Of a stretch of 64,000 nt of DNA, positions 16,004 to 24,540 are shown piece by piece. The DNA is taken from assembly GCF_947488025.1 (NCBI RefSeq), contig NZ_CANKYS010000015.1:1-64000 (forward strand), given 5' to 3'. The notes below the pieces were generated by a model, which worked only from the letters and a program-made list of their open reading frames with translations, had not been told where the DNA came from and did not search any database. The stretch is from an uncultured Nocardioides sp. (GTDB taxonomy: Bacteria > Actinomycetota > Actinomycetes > Propionibacteriales > Nocardioidaceae). A program made the translations under genes and the position numbers. Within the stretch, counting starts at the first letter, position 1. The number at the start of each line of letters is the position of its first letter.

Positions 16004-17269
16004 GTGTTCCAGACCACGAGGTACGCCGCTCCCCCGACGCGTCGCCGGAGCGCCGATGCCGAGGTGACGTCCGCACGTCCCGGACGCATCTGGCCGCTGC
16101 TGGGCCCGGCGTTCGTGACGGCCGTGGCCTACGTCGACCCGGGCAACTTCGCGACCAACATCGCGGCCGGCTCGGGCTACGGCTACCTGCTGGTGTGGGT
16201 CGTCGTGGTCAGCAACGTCATGGCGATGCTCATCCAGTACCTCTCCGCGAAGGCCGGCGTCGCCACCGGCCTCAGCCTCCCGGCGCTGTGCCGCGAGCAC
16301 CTCCCCCGCCCGGTCGTGAAGGGACTCTGGGGGCAGGCCGAGCTGGTCGCGATCGCGACCGACCTGGCCGAGGTCGTGGGCGGCGCGCTGGCGCTCAAGC
16401 TGCTCTTCAACCTGCCGCTCCTGGTCGGCGGCACCATCACGGCCGTCGTCGCATTCGCCCTGCTGGCGGTCAAGGGCGCCGGGCACCGGCACTTCGAGAC
16501 CGTGATCATCGGCCTGCTCGGTGTGATCCTCGTCGGTTTCGTGTACGACATCGCCATCAGCGGCGTCGACGCGATGGCGGTGCTCGACGGCACCCTCCCG
16601 CGCTTCGACGGGATCGACAGCGTCGTGCTCGCCGCCGGCATGCTCGGCGCGACCGTGATGCCCCACGCGATCTACCTCCACAGCGCCCTCACCAGCGAGC
16701 GGTTGCACGCCCGCACCGACGCGGCCCGGCGCGCGGTCATGCGCGCTCAGCGGGTGGACGTCGTGACGGCGATGACGATCGCCGGGCTGATGAACCTCTC
16801 GCTGCTGCTGGTCGCCGCGTCGGCGCTCTCGGGGCGCGGCATCGACACCATCGAGGGGGCGTACGCCGGTCTGGGCGAGACCCTGGGCACCGGTGCCGCC
16901 CTGCTCTTCGCGCTCGGGCTGCTCGCGTCGGGGTTCGCCTCCAGCAGCGTCGGGACGCTGTCGGGCCAGGTCGTGATGGAGGGGTTCGTGCGACGCCGCA
17001 TCCCGCTGGCGGTGCGGCGCCTGGTCACGCTGCTGCCGGCGGTCGTCGTCCTCGCCCTCGGCGTGGACCCCACGGCCGCGCTGGTCGCCTCGCAGGTCGT
17101 GCTGTCGTTCGGCATCCCGTTCGCACTGGTGCCGCTCGTGTGGTTCACCGCACGCCGCGACGTGATGGGCTCGCTGGTCAACCGGCGCGTCACGACGGTC
17201 GCGGGCGTCGCCGCCGCGGGGGCGATCATCGTCCTCAACGTGGTGCTGCTCGTGCAGCTCGCGGCGTGA
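16004..17269 (+). CDS. mntH: Nramp family divalent metal transporter
   Basis: 421 residues with about eleven membrane segments. The metal-binding DPGNFATN motif is in helix 1 near residue 45, and MPHAIYLHS, with the conserved MPH, is in helix 6 near residue 220; both are intact. Nramp proteins import Mn(II) or Fe(II) with protons. The GTG start lies 2 bp after the tatC stop, so it is in the tat operon. Metal import together with an exported ferritin-like protein points to a shared role in iron or manganese handling (inference). The mntH symbol is by family; Fe rather than Mn is possible. Confidence 0.88.
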   Translation: MFQTTRYAAPPTRRRSADAEVTSARPGRIWPLLGPAFVTAVAYVDPGNFATNIAAGSGYGYLLVWVVVVSNVMAMLIQYLSAKAGVATGLSLPALCREHLPRPVVKGLWGQAELVAIATDLAEVVGGALALKLLFNLPLLVGGTITAVVAFALLAVKGAGHRHFETVIIGLLGVILVGFVYDIAISGVDAMAVLDGTLPRFDGIDSVVLAAGMLGATVMPHAIYLHSALTSERLHARTDAARRAVMRAQRVDVVTAMTIAGLMNLSLLLVAASALSGRGIDTIEGAYAGLGETLGTGAALLFALGLLASGFASSSVGTLSGQVVMEGFVRRRIPLAVRRLVTLLPAVVVLALGVDPTAALVASQVVLSFGIPFALVPLVWFTARRDVMGSLVNRRVTTVAGVAAAGAIIVLNVVLLVQLAA

Positions 17270-17285
17270 CCCGGGGCCGGTCGGC

Positions 17286-18317
17286 TCAGGCGTTGCCGTC
17301 GACGTAGCGGCCGTCGGGGGTGACCGGGTTGTCCTCGTTGATGGCCTCGACGGCCTCGGTGAGCTCGGCCTGGGCCAGCGGCGGACGGCGGTCGAGGTGG
17401 ATGCCGGCGATCATGCAGCGCACCGACCCGCCGGCGAGCTCGATCGTCGGGATGTCGACGGCGACGATCTCGCAGGACTCCTCGATCGCGGCGACCTGCT
17501 CCGGACGCAGTGAGCGCTTCGCCCGGGCGGACATGGCCATCACGTAGCGGCGGCGGCCGTCCGGCGTACGACCGCACAGCTCGACCGCGTTGCCGGCGAA
17601 CTCACGGATCTGCTCCTCGGTCAGCTCGACGATGGTGCGGCCGGTGACCGCGAGGCGCTCGCGCACCTGCTCGCGCCGGTGCTCGTCGGGGATCATCCCC
17701 AGCGCGATCATCGCGACGTCGGTGCCGATGCAGGCGATGACGTTGGTGTGGTAGACCGGCACGCCGTCGGAGTCCACGGCGTCGAAGGCCATCGGCTCGT
17801 AGGTGAAGTCGGTGCAGAAGCGCTCCAGCACCGCTGCGTCGGCCCGGTGGCTGCGGGCGGTGTAGGCCACGCGGGAGACGTGGTCGAGCACCATCGCGCC
17901 GGTGCCCTCGAGGAAGACGCCGTCGGGCTCGAGGCCGGAGTAGTCGACGATCGTCTGCACGCGGTACTCCGACTTGAGCATCTCCAGCACGTCGGCGCGA
18001 CGCTCGTGGCGCCGGTTCGAGGCGTACATCGGGTAGACCGCGACCGCGCCGCCGGCGTGGGTGGAGACCCAGTTGTTGGGGAACACGCTGTCTGGGCGGG
18101 TGTGGTCGTCGTCGTCGAAGACGTGGACCCGTACGCCGACCGCGCGCAGCGCCTCGGCGAGCGCATCCATCTCGGCCATCGCCCGGGCCGACGTCGCCTG
18201 CTCGGTCTGACCGGCCGGCGCATCGGCCTGGAACGCGTTGTCGGCCGCCGTCGCCGGGTTGGGGACGAAGCTGGTCGCGCGGACGAGGATCACTGCAGAA
18301 GGGGCCTGGGCACTCAC
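17286..18317 (-). CDS. ctlX: Citrulline utilization hydrolase CtlX-like (arginine deiminase superfamily)
   Basis: About 343 residues of the guanidine-modifying-enzyme fold. Visible landmarks are FPNNWVSTH (substrate-binding FPNNW), LEGTGAMVLD, YHTNVIACIG with the catalytic-type His, and the late Cys in GGSVRCMIAGIHLDR. CtlX-type enzymes hydrolyse citrulline to ornithine in a catabolic route. The start is set at the GTG at 18317: there is no ribosome site, but TACATT lies 6 nt upstream, as in other leaderless genes here. An upstream in-frame GTG at 18335 would fall before this box. Convergent with the Nramp gene. Confidence 0.82.
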   Translation of the reverse strand: MSAQAPSAVILVRATSFVPNPATAADNAFQADAPAGQTEQATSARAMAEMDALAEALRAVGVRVHVFDDDDHTRPDSVFPNNWVSTHAGGAVAVYPMYASNRRHERRADVLEMLKSEYRVQTIVDYSGLEPDGVFLEGTGAMVLDHVSRVAYTARSHRADAAVLERFCTDFTYEPMAFDAVDSDGVPVYHTNVIACIGTDVAMIALGMIPDEHRREQVRERLAVTGRTIVELTEEQIREFAGNAVELCGRTPDGRRRYVMAMSARAKRSLRPEQVAAIEESCEIVAVDIPTIELAGGSVRCMIAGIHLDRRPPLAQAELTEAVEAINEDNPVTPDGRYVDGNA

Positions 18318-18329
18318 GGGAGGAATGTA
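18318..18329 (-). promoter_or_regulatory. Leaderless-type -10 box for ctlX
   Basis: On the minus strand TACATT (18324-18329) lies 6 nt before the GTG at 18317. This decides the start, since no Shine-Dalgarno site exists for either candidate GTG. Confidence 0.5.
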
Positions 18330-18348
18330 GGGCACCCGCGGGCGGTGG

Positions 18349-19446
18349 TCAGAACCCGCGCGAGACTCCGACGGCCGCGGCCATCACACCAGCCACCTCG
18401 GCCGGGTCGTGGCGGATCGCCGGTTCGTAGCAGGTCAGCTCGGTCTCGACCCAGCCCGGCACGTCGGAGTCGCGCCACAGTCCGCACGCAAGGACGCCCC
18501 GCTGCTCGACGAAGGCGACGACGCGCTCGTTGACCTCGTCGGCCGTGCCGGGGGCGTAGGCCAGGAACGTGCCGATGTGCGGCTCGTCGGGGAAGGTCCG
18601 GAACCCCTGCTCGCGCAGGGCCGCCGCGAGCTCGACGGCCCACGCGCGGTAGTCGCCGAAACGGCCGAGGTGCTCCCGCAGGCCGATCAGCCCGCCCACT
18701 GCCGGCGCGGTCAGCGAGAAGAGCGTGCCGCCCATGCGCTGCCGCCACGAGCGCAGCTCCCCGGCGAGGTCCTCGGGGCAGACCACGAGCGCGCCGCTCG
18801 AGCCGCCGAGCCCCTTGTAGAGCGAGACGTAGACCGAGTCGAACAGTGCGGCGACCTCGGCCAGGCTGCGGTCCCAGTAGGACACCGACTCCCAGATCCG
18901 CGCCCCGTCGGCGTGCAGGCGCACGTCACGCTCGCGGGCGGCCTCGGACAGCGCGACCAGGTCGTCCCACGACGGCAGCAGGCAGCCGGTGTCGCGCAGC
19001 GGCAGCTCGATCATCGCCGCGCCGAGCCGACCGCCCACGGCGGCGAGGTCGTCGGCGGTGGCGGTGCGCCGGCCGGTCGTGAGCCACTCGAGCTCGAGGC
19101 CCAGCACCCGCCGCGGACCGTCCTGCTCGTGGTGCACGAGGTGCGACAGGTCGGGCAGCGCGACCCGGCGGGAGCCGGCGCGGTCGCACCACGCACGCAG
19201 GGTCGCCTGCTGCGCCATCACGCCGCTGGGGAACATGACGGCGGACGGCTTGCCGAGCAGCTCGGCGACCTCGGCCTCGAGCTGCGCGACCGCGCCGCGC
19301 TCGCCGTAGCGGTCCCACGCGAGGTCGTGGTCCTCGGCGAAGTCGGCGAGCTCGCGGAGCATGGCCGCCGGCGTCGACGGCGGGCGGTGGAAGATCCAGT
19401 CTGCTGACGCCGAGACCGCGCGGAAGCGGTCGAGGAGCTCGCTCAC
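18349..19446 (-). CDS. Threonine aldolase-like PLP-dependent beta-eliminating lyase
   Basis: 365 residues of PLP fold type I, low-specificity threonine aldolase group. HADGARIWES (residues near 180) gives the Asp that binds the PLP pyridine nitrogen, and SLYKGLGGSSGALVV carries the Schiff-base lysine near residue 210. Enzymes of this group split L-threonine or L-allo-threonine into glycine and acetaldehyde. The gene is 31 bp upstream of ctlX on the same strand, so both may serve amino-acid breakdown. It could instead act on another beta-hydroxy amino acid. Confidence 0.82.
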   Translation of the reverse strand: MSELLDRFRAVSASADWIFHRPPSTPAAMLRELADFAEDHDLAWDRYGERGAVAQLEAEVAELLGKPSAVMFPSGVMAQQATLRAWCDRAGSRRVALPDLSHLVHHEQDGPRRVLGLELEWLTTGRRTATADDLAAVGGRLGAAMIELPLRDTGCLLPSWDDLVALSEAARERDVRLHADGARIWESVSYWDRSLAEVAALFDSVYVSLYKGLGGSSGALVVCPEDLAGELRSWRQRMGGTLFSLTAPAVGGLIGLREHLGRFGDYRAWAVELAAALREQGFRTFPDEPHIGTFLAYAPGTADEVNERVVAFVEQRGVLACGLWRDSDVPGWVETELTCYEPAIRHDPAEVAGVMAAAVGVSRGF

Positions 19447-19471
19447 GTCAGGACCGAGTGGCCGGGGCCGG

Positions 19472-19675
19472 TCAGGCGTGACGCTTGAACCAGTAGGTCG
19501 TCTCCACGCCGGGGATGACCTGCACCAGCTCCCAGCCGTTCACGCCGAGGGTGGAGAGGAGGTCCTCCCACGACTCGGTGCCCTCCACGAGCGCCTCGGG
19601 GTCGGCGTTGTAGCCACCGACCTCCACGTTGCCCTGGTCGTCGACGGTGATCTCGAGGTGCGCCCATGAAGCCAT
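19472..19675 (-). CDS. Small conserved protein, DUF4177-like
   Basis: 67 residues: MASWAHLEITVDDQGNVEVG, a helix (SWEDLLSTLGVNG), then WELVQVIPGVETTYWFKR. The GWELVQV...YWFKR ending is typical of DUF4177-like small alpha-beta proteins of unknown function. It lies 25 bp upstream of the threonine-aldolase-like gene and 21 bp after the 2H-phosphoesterase gene on the same strand, so all may be cotranscribed. Confidence 0.7.
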   Translation of the reverse strand: MASWAHLEITVDDQGNVEVGGYNADPEALVEGTESWEDLLSTLGVNGWELVQVIPGVETTYWFKRHA

Positions 19676-19696
19676 GCGGCGATCCTGCCACCCCCG

Positions 19697-20233
19697 TCAA
19701 CACGACGGTCGTCGACCCAGCGCCCACTCCGCCACCACGTGGCAGCGGTCGGTCTCCCACCAGGCCAGCTGCAGCCGGTCGAGCACCACGTCGACCGGTA
19801 CGACGCCCGCGAGCAGCACCGCCGTCGAGGCGAGGTCGACGTCCTCGGCGGCCGCGTCGACGGTGAGGTGCGGCTGGACGTCGCTGCCGAACTCACCGCC
19901 GTACGGCGGCCACGCGGGGAAGGCGGCCACCAGGCGTGCGGTGAGGTCCCGCAGTGCATCGTCCGGGTCCGGCACGAGGTGGATGATCCCGTTGGGGAAC
20001 TGGCCGAGGTCGGCCAGGCGCACCTCGATCGGCGGGGTGTCCGCGGCCAGGGCCGCGACGGTCTCGAGGTCGGCCGCCGACGGCGCCGGGGCGAACGGCC
20101 CGAGCGCCGTGATGTGCGCGTGCCCGAAGCGCGGGTCGGCCGACACGAACCCGGCGTCGTAGTGAGCGGTGCGCTCGCGCACCCACGCCTCCAGTGCCGG
20201 CACCGGCAGCTGGAGGACGGTGTGGCCGGTCAC
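19697..20233 (-). CDS. 2'-5' RNA ligase family protein (2H phosphoesterase)
   Basis: About 178 residues with the two HxT/S motifs that define the 2H superfamily: HAHITALGPF near residue 38 and QPHLTVDAA near residue 125. The family includes RNA 2',3'-cyclic phosphodiesterases. The start is the GTG at 20233 (MTGHTVLQLPVPALEAWV), with a CAGTCT box 7 nt upstream. A much longer in-frame extension antisense to cobT is an artefact. Its substrate is unknown; action on cyclic phosphate ends of RNA or small nucleotides is the family norm. Confidence 0.82.
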   Translation of the reverse strand: MTGHTVLQLPVPALEAWVRERTAHYDAGFVSADPRFGHAHITALGPFAPAPSAADLETVAALAADTPPIEVRLADLGQFPNGIIHLVPDPDDALRDLTARLVAAFPAWPPYGGEFGSDVQPHLTVDAAAEDVDLASTAVLLAGVVPVDVVLDRLQLAWWETDRCHVVAEWALGRRPSC

Positions 20234-20287
20234 GCGGGCAAGACTGGCAGGCCGCCCCGGCCGGGCCGTCACTAGGCTGCTGCCGCC

Positions 20288-21328
20288 ATGAACGAAGCGT
20301 CCCGCATCGCCCCGCCCTCCCCCGAGATCACTGCCCTCGCGCGGGAACGCCTCGACGGCCTGGCCACGCCCCCGGGGGCGCTCGGACGCATCGGCGAGCT
20401 CGGCGTCTGGCTCTCGGCGGCGCAGGGCGTGGTGCCGCCGCGTCCGCTGACCGACGTACGCCTCGTGGTGCTGGCCGGCGACCACGGCGTGGCCGGGCAC
20501 GGCGTCTCGGCCTACCCCGCCGCGATCACCGAGGCGATGGTGCGCACCCTCGTCGCCGGCCGGGCGGGGGTCAGCGCGCTGGCGCGGGAGCACGGCGTCG
20601 CCGTGACCGTGCTCGACGTCTCCGTCGACGCCGACCTCGACGACCTGCCGGCCGAGGTCACCGCTTGCAAGGTGCGACGTGGCTCCGGCGCCATCCACCT
20701 GACCGACGCCCTGACCCGGGAGGAGGCCGAGCGCTCCCTGGCCCTCGGCGCCGACCTGGTCGGCGAGCTGGCCGACGACGGCGCCCAGCTGCTGATGACC
20801 GGGGACCTCGGCATCGGCAACACCACCGTCGCGGCCGCGCTCGTCGCCGCGACGCTGGGCCTGCCGGCCGACGAGGTGACCGGTCGGGGCACCGGCATCG
20901 ACGACGACGGCTGGACCCGCAAGCGCGACGTGGTGGCGCAGGCCCTCGCCCGGGCCGAGGACCGCACGTCCGACCCGGTCGAGGTGCTCACGGCCCTCGG
21001 CAGCGCCGACCTCGCCGCCACCGTCGGCTTCCTGGTCGAGGCGTCCACCCGCGGCGTACCCGTGCTCCTCGACGGCCTCATGTCGCTCGCCTGCGCGGTC
21101 GTGGCCGAGGCCCACGCGCCCGGCGCTGCCGCCTGGTGGCTCGCCGGCCACCGCTCGACCGAGCCGGCGCAGGCGCACGCGTTGAAGTCCCTCGGCCTCG
21201 AGCCGGTGCTCGACCTCGGCATGCGCCTCGGTGAGGGCTCGGGTGCCGTGGCGGCCCTGCCGGTGCTGCGCTCCGCCGTCGCCGTGATGCGCGACGTGGC
21301 CCTGCTCGCGGAGATCCTGCCTTCGTGA
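20288..21328 (+). CDS. cobT: Nicotinate-nucleotide--dimethylbenzimidazole phosphoribosyltransferase CobT
   Basis: 346 residues, typical CobT length. Family signatures are visible: LVVLAGDHGVAGHGVSAYP, TMVRTL-like region, MTGDLGIGNTTVAAALVAA near residue 170, and the C-terminal LDLGMRLGEGSGA. The enzyme makes alpha-ribazole phosphate, the lower-ligand nucleotide of cobalamin. Its stop overlaps the cobS start (GTGA). The gap upstream is only 54 bp and leaves no room for a full cobalamin riboswitch, so any B12 control must be otherwise. Confidence 0.93.
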   Translation: MNEASRIAPPSPEITALARERLDGLATPPGALGRIGELGVWLSAAQGVVPPRPLTDVRLVVLAGDHGVAGHGVSAYPAAITEAMVRTLVAGRAGVSALAREHGVAVTVLDVSVDADLDDLPAEVTACKVRRGSGAIHLTDALTREEAERSLALGADLVGELADDGAQLLMTGDLGIGNTTVAAALVAATLGLPADEVTGRGTGIDDDGWTRKRDVVAQALARAEDRTSDPVEVLTALGSADLAATVGFLVEASTRGVPVLLDGLMSLACAVVAEAHAPGAAAWWLAGHRSTEPAQAHALKSLGLEPVLDLGMRLGEGSGAVAALPVLRSAVAVMRDVALLAEILPS

Positions 21329-22089
21329 CCGTCCGCGACGCGTGGCTGCTCGCCACCGGCACGCTCACCGCCGTCCGCGTCCCCCCGCCGAGCCGGGTCG
21401 ACCGTCAGGTCGCGGGCCTGGCAATGGTCCTCGCCCCGCTGGCCGTGCTCCCCCTCGCGCTCGCGGCTGCGGCCGTGGTCCTGGTCGGGGGCTGGATCGG
21501 GCTGCCGCCCCTCGCGACGGCGTACGTCGTGCTGGTGGCGCTCGCGCTCGGCACCCGCGCCTTCCACTGGGACGGCCTCGCCGACACCGCGGACGGCCTG
21601 ACCGCGTCCTACTCCCCTGCGCGCTCGCTCGAGGTGATGCGCACCGGGCCGGTGGGACCGGCGGGTGTCGTCGCCGTCGTCCTCGTCGCCGGGCTCCAGG
21701 CGGCCGGACTGGCAGCGGTCGTGCGCCACGACCACGGCTGGTGGGTCGTGGGACTGCTGGTGTGCGCCTCCCGGCTCTCGCTGGCGCTCGCCTGCGTGCG
21801 CGGCGTGCCGGCGGCCCGCGCCGACGGGCTCGGGGTCACCCACGTCGGCTCGGTGCCGGTCGCCGCCGCGGTCGCCTCGCTGCTGGTGTGCGGCGTGGTC
21901 GTGGGGCTCGCCGGCCACGGGCTCGGCTCCGTGTGGACGCTGCTCGCAGGGCTGGTGGTGGTGGTCGGGGTCGTGCTTGGGCTGCTGCTGCGGTGCGTAC
22001 GACGACTCGGCGGGATCACCGGCGACGTGCTGGGCGCGGCGGTGGAGGTCTCCTTCGCCGTGCTGGTGCTGGCCGCCGCGAGCGCCTGA
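21325..22089 (+). CDS. cobS: Adenosylcobinamide-GDP ribazoletransferase CobS
   Basis: 254 residues with about six hydrophobic segments. The family signature RAFHWDGLADTADGL (DGLADTADG near residue 80) and the EVMRTGPVGPAGV segment are intact. CobS is an inner-membrane enzyme that joins GDP-cobinamide and alpha-ribazole to complete cobalamin. It is coupled to cobT by a 4-nt overlap and followed by cobU. Confidence 0.92.
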   Translation: MTVRDAWLLATGTLTAVRVPPPSRVDRQVAGLAMVLAPLAVLPLALAAAAVVLVGGWIGLPPLATAYVVLVALALGTRAFHWDGLADTADGLTASYSPARSLEVMRTGPVGPAGVVAVVLVAGLQAAGLAAVVRHDHGWWVVGLLVCASRLSLALACVRGVPAARADGLGVTHVGSVPVAAAVASLLVCGVVVGLAGHGLGSVWTLLAGLVVVVGVVLGLLLRCVRRLGGITGDVLGAAVEVSFAVLVLAAASA

Positions 22090-22116
22090 CCCGCCGGCTC
22101 TGACAGGATGCGCGCC

Positions 22117-22644
22117 ATGCGGATCCTGGTCACCGGCGGCGTGCGCTCGGGCAAGTCCACCCACGCCGAGGACCTGATCGGCGGCGCGCCCGCGACGTAC
22201 GTGGCCACGGGCACGCCGCCCGACCGCGAGCAGGACCCCGACTGGGCCGCCCGGATCGACGCCCACCGCGACCGACGTCCCGCCTCCTGGGACACGGTCG
22301 AGACGCAGGACCTCGCCGGCGTCCTCGCCGAGGCCCGCGACCCCCTGCTCGTCGACTGCCTCGGCACCTGGCTGACCGCGATCATCGACGCCGAGGACGC
22401 CTGGGAGCACGACTCCGACGCCGTCCACGACCTCGTCCTCGCCCGCACCGACGAGGTCGTCGCCGCCCTGGTGCGGTGCGAGCAGGACGTCGTGCTGGTG
22501 ACGAACGAGGTCGGTCTCGGCGTCGTGCCCGAGCACCGCTCCGGCCGGCTCTTCCGCGACCTGCTCGGTGTGGTCAACCAGCGCGTCGCCGCCGCTTGCG
22601 ACGAGGTACACCTCGTGGTCGCCGGCCGCGTCCTGCGGCTCTGA
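22117..22644 (+). CDS. cobU: Adenosylcobinamide kinase/adenosylcobinamide-phosphate guanylyltransferase
   Basis: 175 residues. The P-loop GGVRSGKSTHAE at the N-terminus, YVATGTPPDRE, VDCLGTWLTAI and TNEVGLGVVPEHRSGRLFRD are CobU/CobP signatures. It phosphorylates adenosylcobinamide and transfers GMP to it, supplying the substrate of CobS. An ATG at 22108 is in frame, but ACAGGA is well spaced only for 22117, which also gives the normal MRILVTGG start. Confidence 0.92.
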   Translation: MRILVTGGVRSGKSTHAEDLIGGAPATYVATGTPPDREQDPDWAARIDAHRDRRPASWDTVETQDLAGVLAEARDPLLVDCLGTWLTAIIDAEDAWEHDSDAVHDLVLARTDEVVAALVRCEQDVVLVTNEVGLGVVPEHRSGRLFRDLLGVVNQRVAAACDEVHLVVAGRVLRL

Positions 22645-22656
22645 CGGGCAGGGGCC

Positions 22657-23268
22657 GTGCCCGACCACGACGAGGTCGTCCGCCTCTACGGACCCTGGCG
22701 CTCCCGCACACCTCGTGACGCCGCCGCGCTCCTCGACGGCTACGACCGCCCGTGGTGGATCGCCGGCGGCTGGGCCGTCGAGGCCTTCACCGGCGTCCCC
22801 CGCGCGCACGACGACGTGGACCCCAGCATCCTGCGCTCCGACGTCGCGCACCTGCGCCGGCACCTGGCCGGCCGGCTCGACGTGTGGCAGGCCGACAGCG
22901 GCACGCTGACGGCGATGGTCGACGACACGGTCCCGCTGGCCGACAGCTGCGAGAACCTCTGGCTGCGTCCGAGCGGCGCCGACCCGTGGGAGTACGACGT
23001 CATCCTGATGCACGCCACCCCGACGACCTGGACCTACAAGCGCGACGGCCGAATCACCCGCCCGCTCGCGGAGATCCTCTGGACCCACGACGGCATCACC
23101 TACCTCCGTCCCGAGGTGCAGCTGCTCCACAAGGCCCGCGTCGTACGCCCCAAGGACCAGGCCGACTTCGACGTGTGCGCGCCGCTCCTCGACCCCGGGT
23201 CTCGCTCCTGGCTCCGCTCGGCGCTCGAGCTCGCCCATCCCGGGCATCGGTGGCTGGAGGCCCTGTAG
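22657..23268 (+). CDS. Nucleotidyltransferase domain protein, aminoglycoside 2''-adenylyltransferase-like
   Basis: About 203 residues from a GTG. The nucleotidyltransferase active site is intact: GGWAVEAFTGVPRAHDDVD (GGWA..., then the DDVD metal pair) near residues 33-52. A second region, RPEVQLLHKARVVRPKDQAD, matches the conserved substrate-side Lys segment of ANT(2'')/LinB-like proteins. These enzymes adenylylate aminoglycosides or lincosamides, but most chromosomal homologues are uncharacterised. It sits 12 bp after cobU and may be cotranscribed; a role in drug resistance is not shown. Confidence 0.75.
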   Translation: MPDHDEVVRLYGPWRSRTPRDAAALLDGYDRPWWIAGGWAVEAFTGVPRAHDDVDPSILRSDVAHLRRHLAGRLDVWQADSGTLTAMVDDTVPLADSCENLWLRPSGADPWEYDVILMHATPTTWTYKRDGRITRPLAEILWTHDGITYLRPEVQLLHKARVVRPKDQADFDVCAPLLDPGSRSWLRSALELAHPGHRWLEAL

Positions 23269-23295
23269 CGCTCGCCCGGCGTTGAGGCGGGCCCT

Positions 23296-23348
23296 TGGGG
23301 AACCAGACGCAGGCAGATCGGGCCGAGGGGCCTGCAGGTCGTTCCCCA
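23296..23348. terminator. Two-stage hairpin between convergent genes
   Basis: An outer 8-bp stem TGGGGAAC (23296-23303) pairs with GTTCCCCA (23341-23348), and an inner 6-bp stem GCAGGC (23309-23314) pairs with GCCTGC (23330-23335). It lies between the ends of two convergent genes and is symmetric enough to stop transcription from both sides. Confidence 0.6.
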
Positions 23349-23372
23349 GCGCTGAGCGGCGGGGCGCGCTCG

Positions 23373-23690
23373 TCAGTCCCGGGCGTCGCGTCGTTCCTGG
23401 AGACGCGCGCGGGCCTCCGGCAGGTAGGCCAGGCACGGGGCCTCGGCGTCAGGGTGCCTGGACGTGAGGTGGAGGATCCAGCGATCCATCGCCGCCATGT
23501 AGCCGTTGTCCTCACCCGCCCGGCGTGTGCTCCAGGCGCGGGTGCCCGTGCCGGGGCGCGGGACCTCGCACTGCGTGCAGGAGATCTTGTAGGCGAACGA
23601 GTCGTCGGGGCTGACGTCGATGCGGACCACGGCCAGCGCTCCTGCCTCGGCACCGGCCTTCCTCTGTCGGGCGGAACGGCTGGCGGGCAC
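23373..23690 (-). CDS. Hypothetical protein, 105 residues
   Basis: I do not recognise this protein. From the GTG at 23690, after a GAGGT site, it has a basic start (ASRSARQRKAGAEAG), a hydrophobic/charged middle (ALAVVRIDVSPDDSFAYKIS), a CTQCEVP Cys pair, and WILHLTSRHPDAEAPCLAYL, then an Arg-rich tail. The Cys-x-x-Cys could bind metal. Coding is supported by GC codon bias and fit to the gap; the C-terminus faces the hairpin at 23296-23348. Confidence 0.55.
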   Translation of the reverse strand: MPASRSARQRKAGAEAGALAVVRIDVSPDDSFAYKISCTQCEVPRPGTGTRAWSTRRAGEDNGYMAAMDRWILHLTSRHPDAEAPCLAYLPEARARLQERRDARD

Positions 23691-23792
23691 AGGGACCTCG
23701 GTTCGTGCTCGGGGATGGCTGCCCCAGCCTAGGCAGGGACCGACGTGTCCAGCGATGCCGGGAGCGGGGCGAGCCGCCCGGACCACCCGCCC

Positions 23793-24527
23793 TCACACCA
23801 CGAGCACGAACGACCCCAGCGCCACCAGCCACGAGGCGAACGACCCGAGCAGGAAGTACTCCGTCATCTCGTGGACGGTCTGCTGCTCGTGACGCGAGGA
23901 GAGCTCGGGGAAGCGGAGCAGGCCCTTGGCCGCGACGACGACGCTGGCCGCGGTGACCTGGCCACCGAGCGCGAGGGCGAGGATGAAGACCCGCTCGAGC
24001 GGTCCGAGGAGCCGGCCGCCCTTGAGCTGGGTGGGCGGCATCGCTCCATCGGCCCGCGGATTGATGGTGCCGGTGGCCTTCAGCACCAGGCGGACGAGCA
24101 CGTTGCCGGTGGAGAGCTGGATGGCGAAGGCGCCGAGCAGCATCAGGAACCGGTCGGCCGACACCTCGCCCAGGTCGGCGACGGTCAGCGACTCCAGCCA
24201 CCGCGCGAGCGGCCCGCCGGCCTCCGGCGCGAGGCCGGAGCACGCGATCGCCCCGATGAGCGTGGTGAGGAAGACACCGAGGGGCAGCCAGGCCGCCTTC
24301 GGCTCGGGGTGGCCGAAGCCCCACGTGACGGTGAGGCCCCACACCAGCACGACGGCGGCGATGACGAGCAGCGCCGCGACGTCGCGCCCCGACGTGAGCC
24401 CTGCCAGCAGCCCCACGCAGAGCGCCACCAGCGCCCCGACGCACTCGGGCAGGTAGCGCGTGCGGCGCACCGAGTGGGTCAGGTCGGTCACCGCGAACCC
24501 GATCAGCAGGATCCCGAGCCAGCTCAT
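23793..24527 (-). CDS. Polytopic membrane protein paired with SatD (DUF3307-like position)
   Basis: 244 residues with about six to seven hydrophobic segments, starting MSWLGILLIGFAVTDLTHSV and ending SWLVALGSFVLVV. A cytoplasmic loop GTINPRADGAMPPTQLKGGR and a LERVFIL segment follow the fourth helix. Its start lies 14 bp after the satD stop, so the two form an operon. In many bacteria SatD-type proteins pair with a DUF3307-like membrane protein; the layout fits, though I cannot confirm the family from sequence alone. Confidence 0.7.
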   Translation of the reverse strand: MSWLGILLIGFAVTDLTHSVRRTRYLPECVGALVALCVGLLAGLTSGRDVAALLVIAAVVLVWGLTVTWGFGHPEPKAAWLPLGVFLTTLIGAIACSGLAPEAGGPLARWLESLTVADLGEVSADRFLMLLGAFAIQLSTGNVLVRLVLKATGTINPRADGAMPPTQLKGGRLLGPLERVFILALALGGQVTAASVVVAAKGLLRFPELSSRHEQQTVHEMTEYFLLGSFASWLVALGSFVLVV

Positions 24528-24540
24528 CCGTCCACTCCTC

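Noticed and set aside
20234..20287. Cobalamin riboswitch before cobT.
   Set aside because: Only 54 bp separate the divergent genes, too short for the B12 aptamer, and no B12-box is visible.
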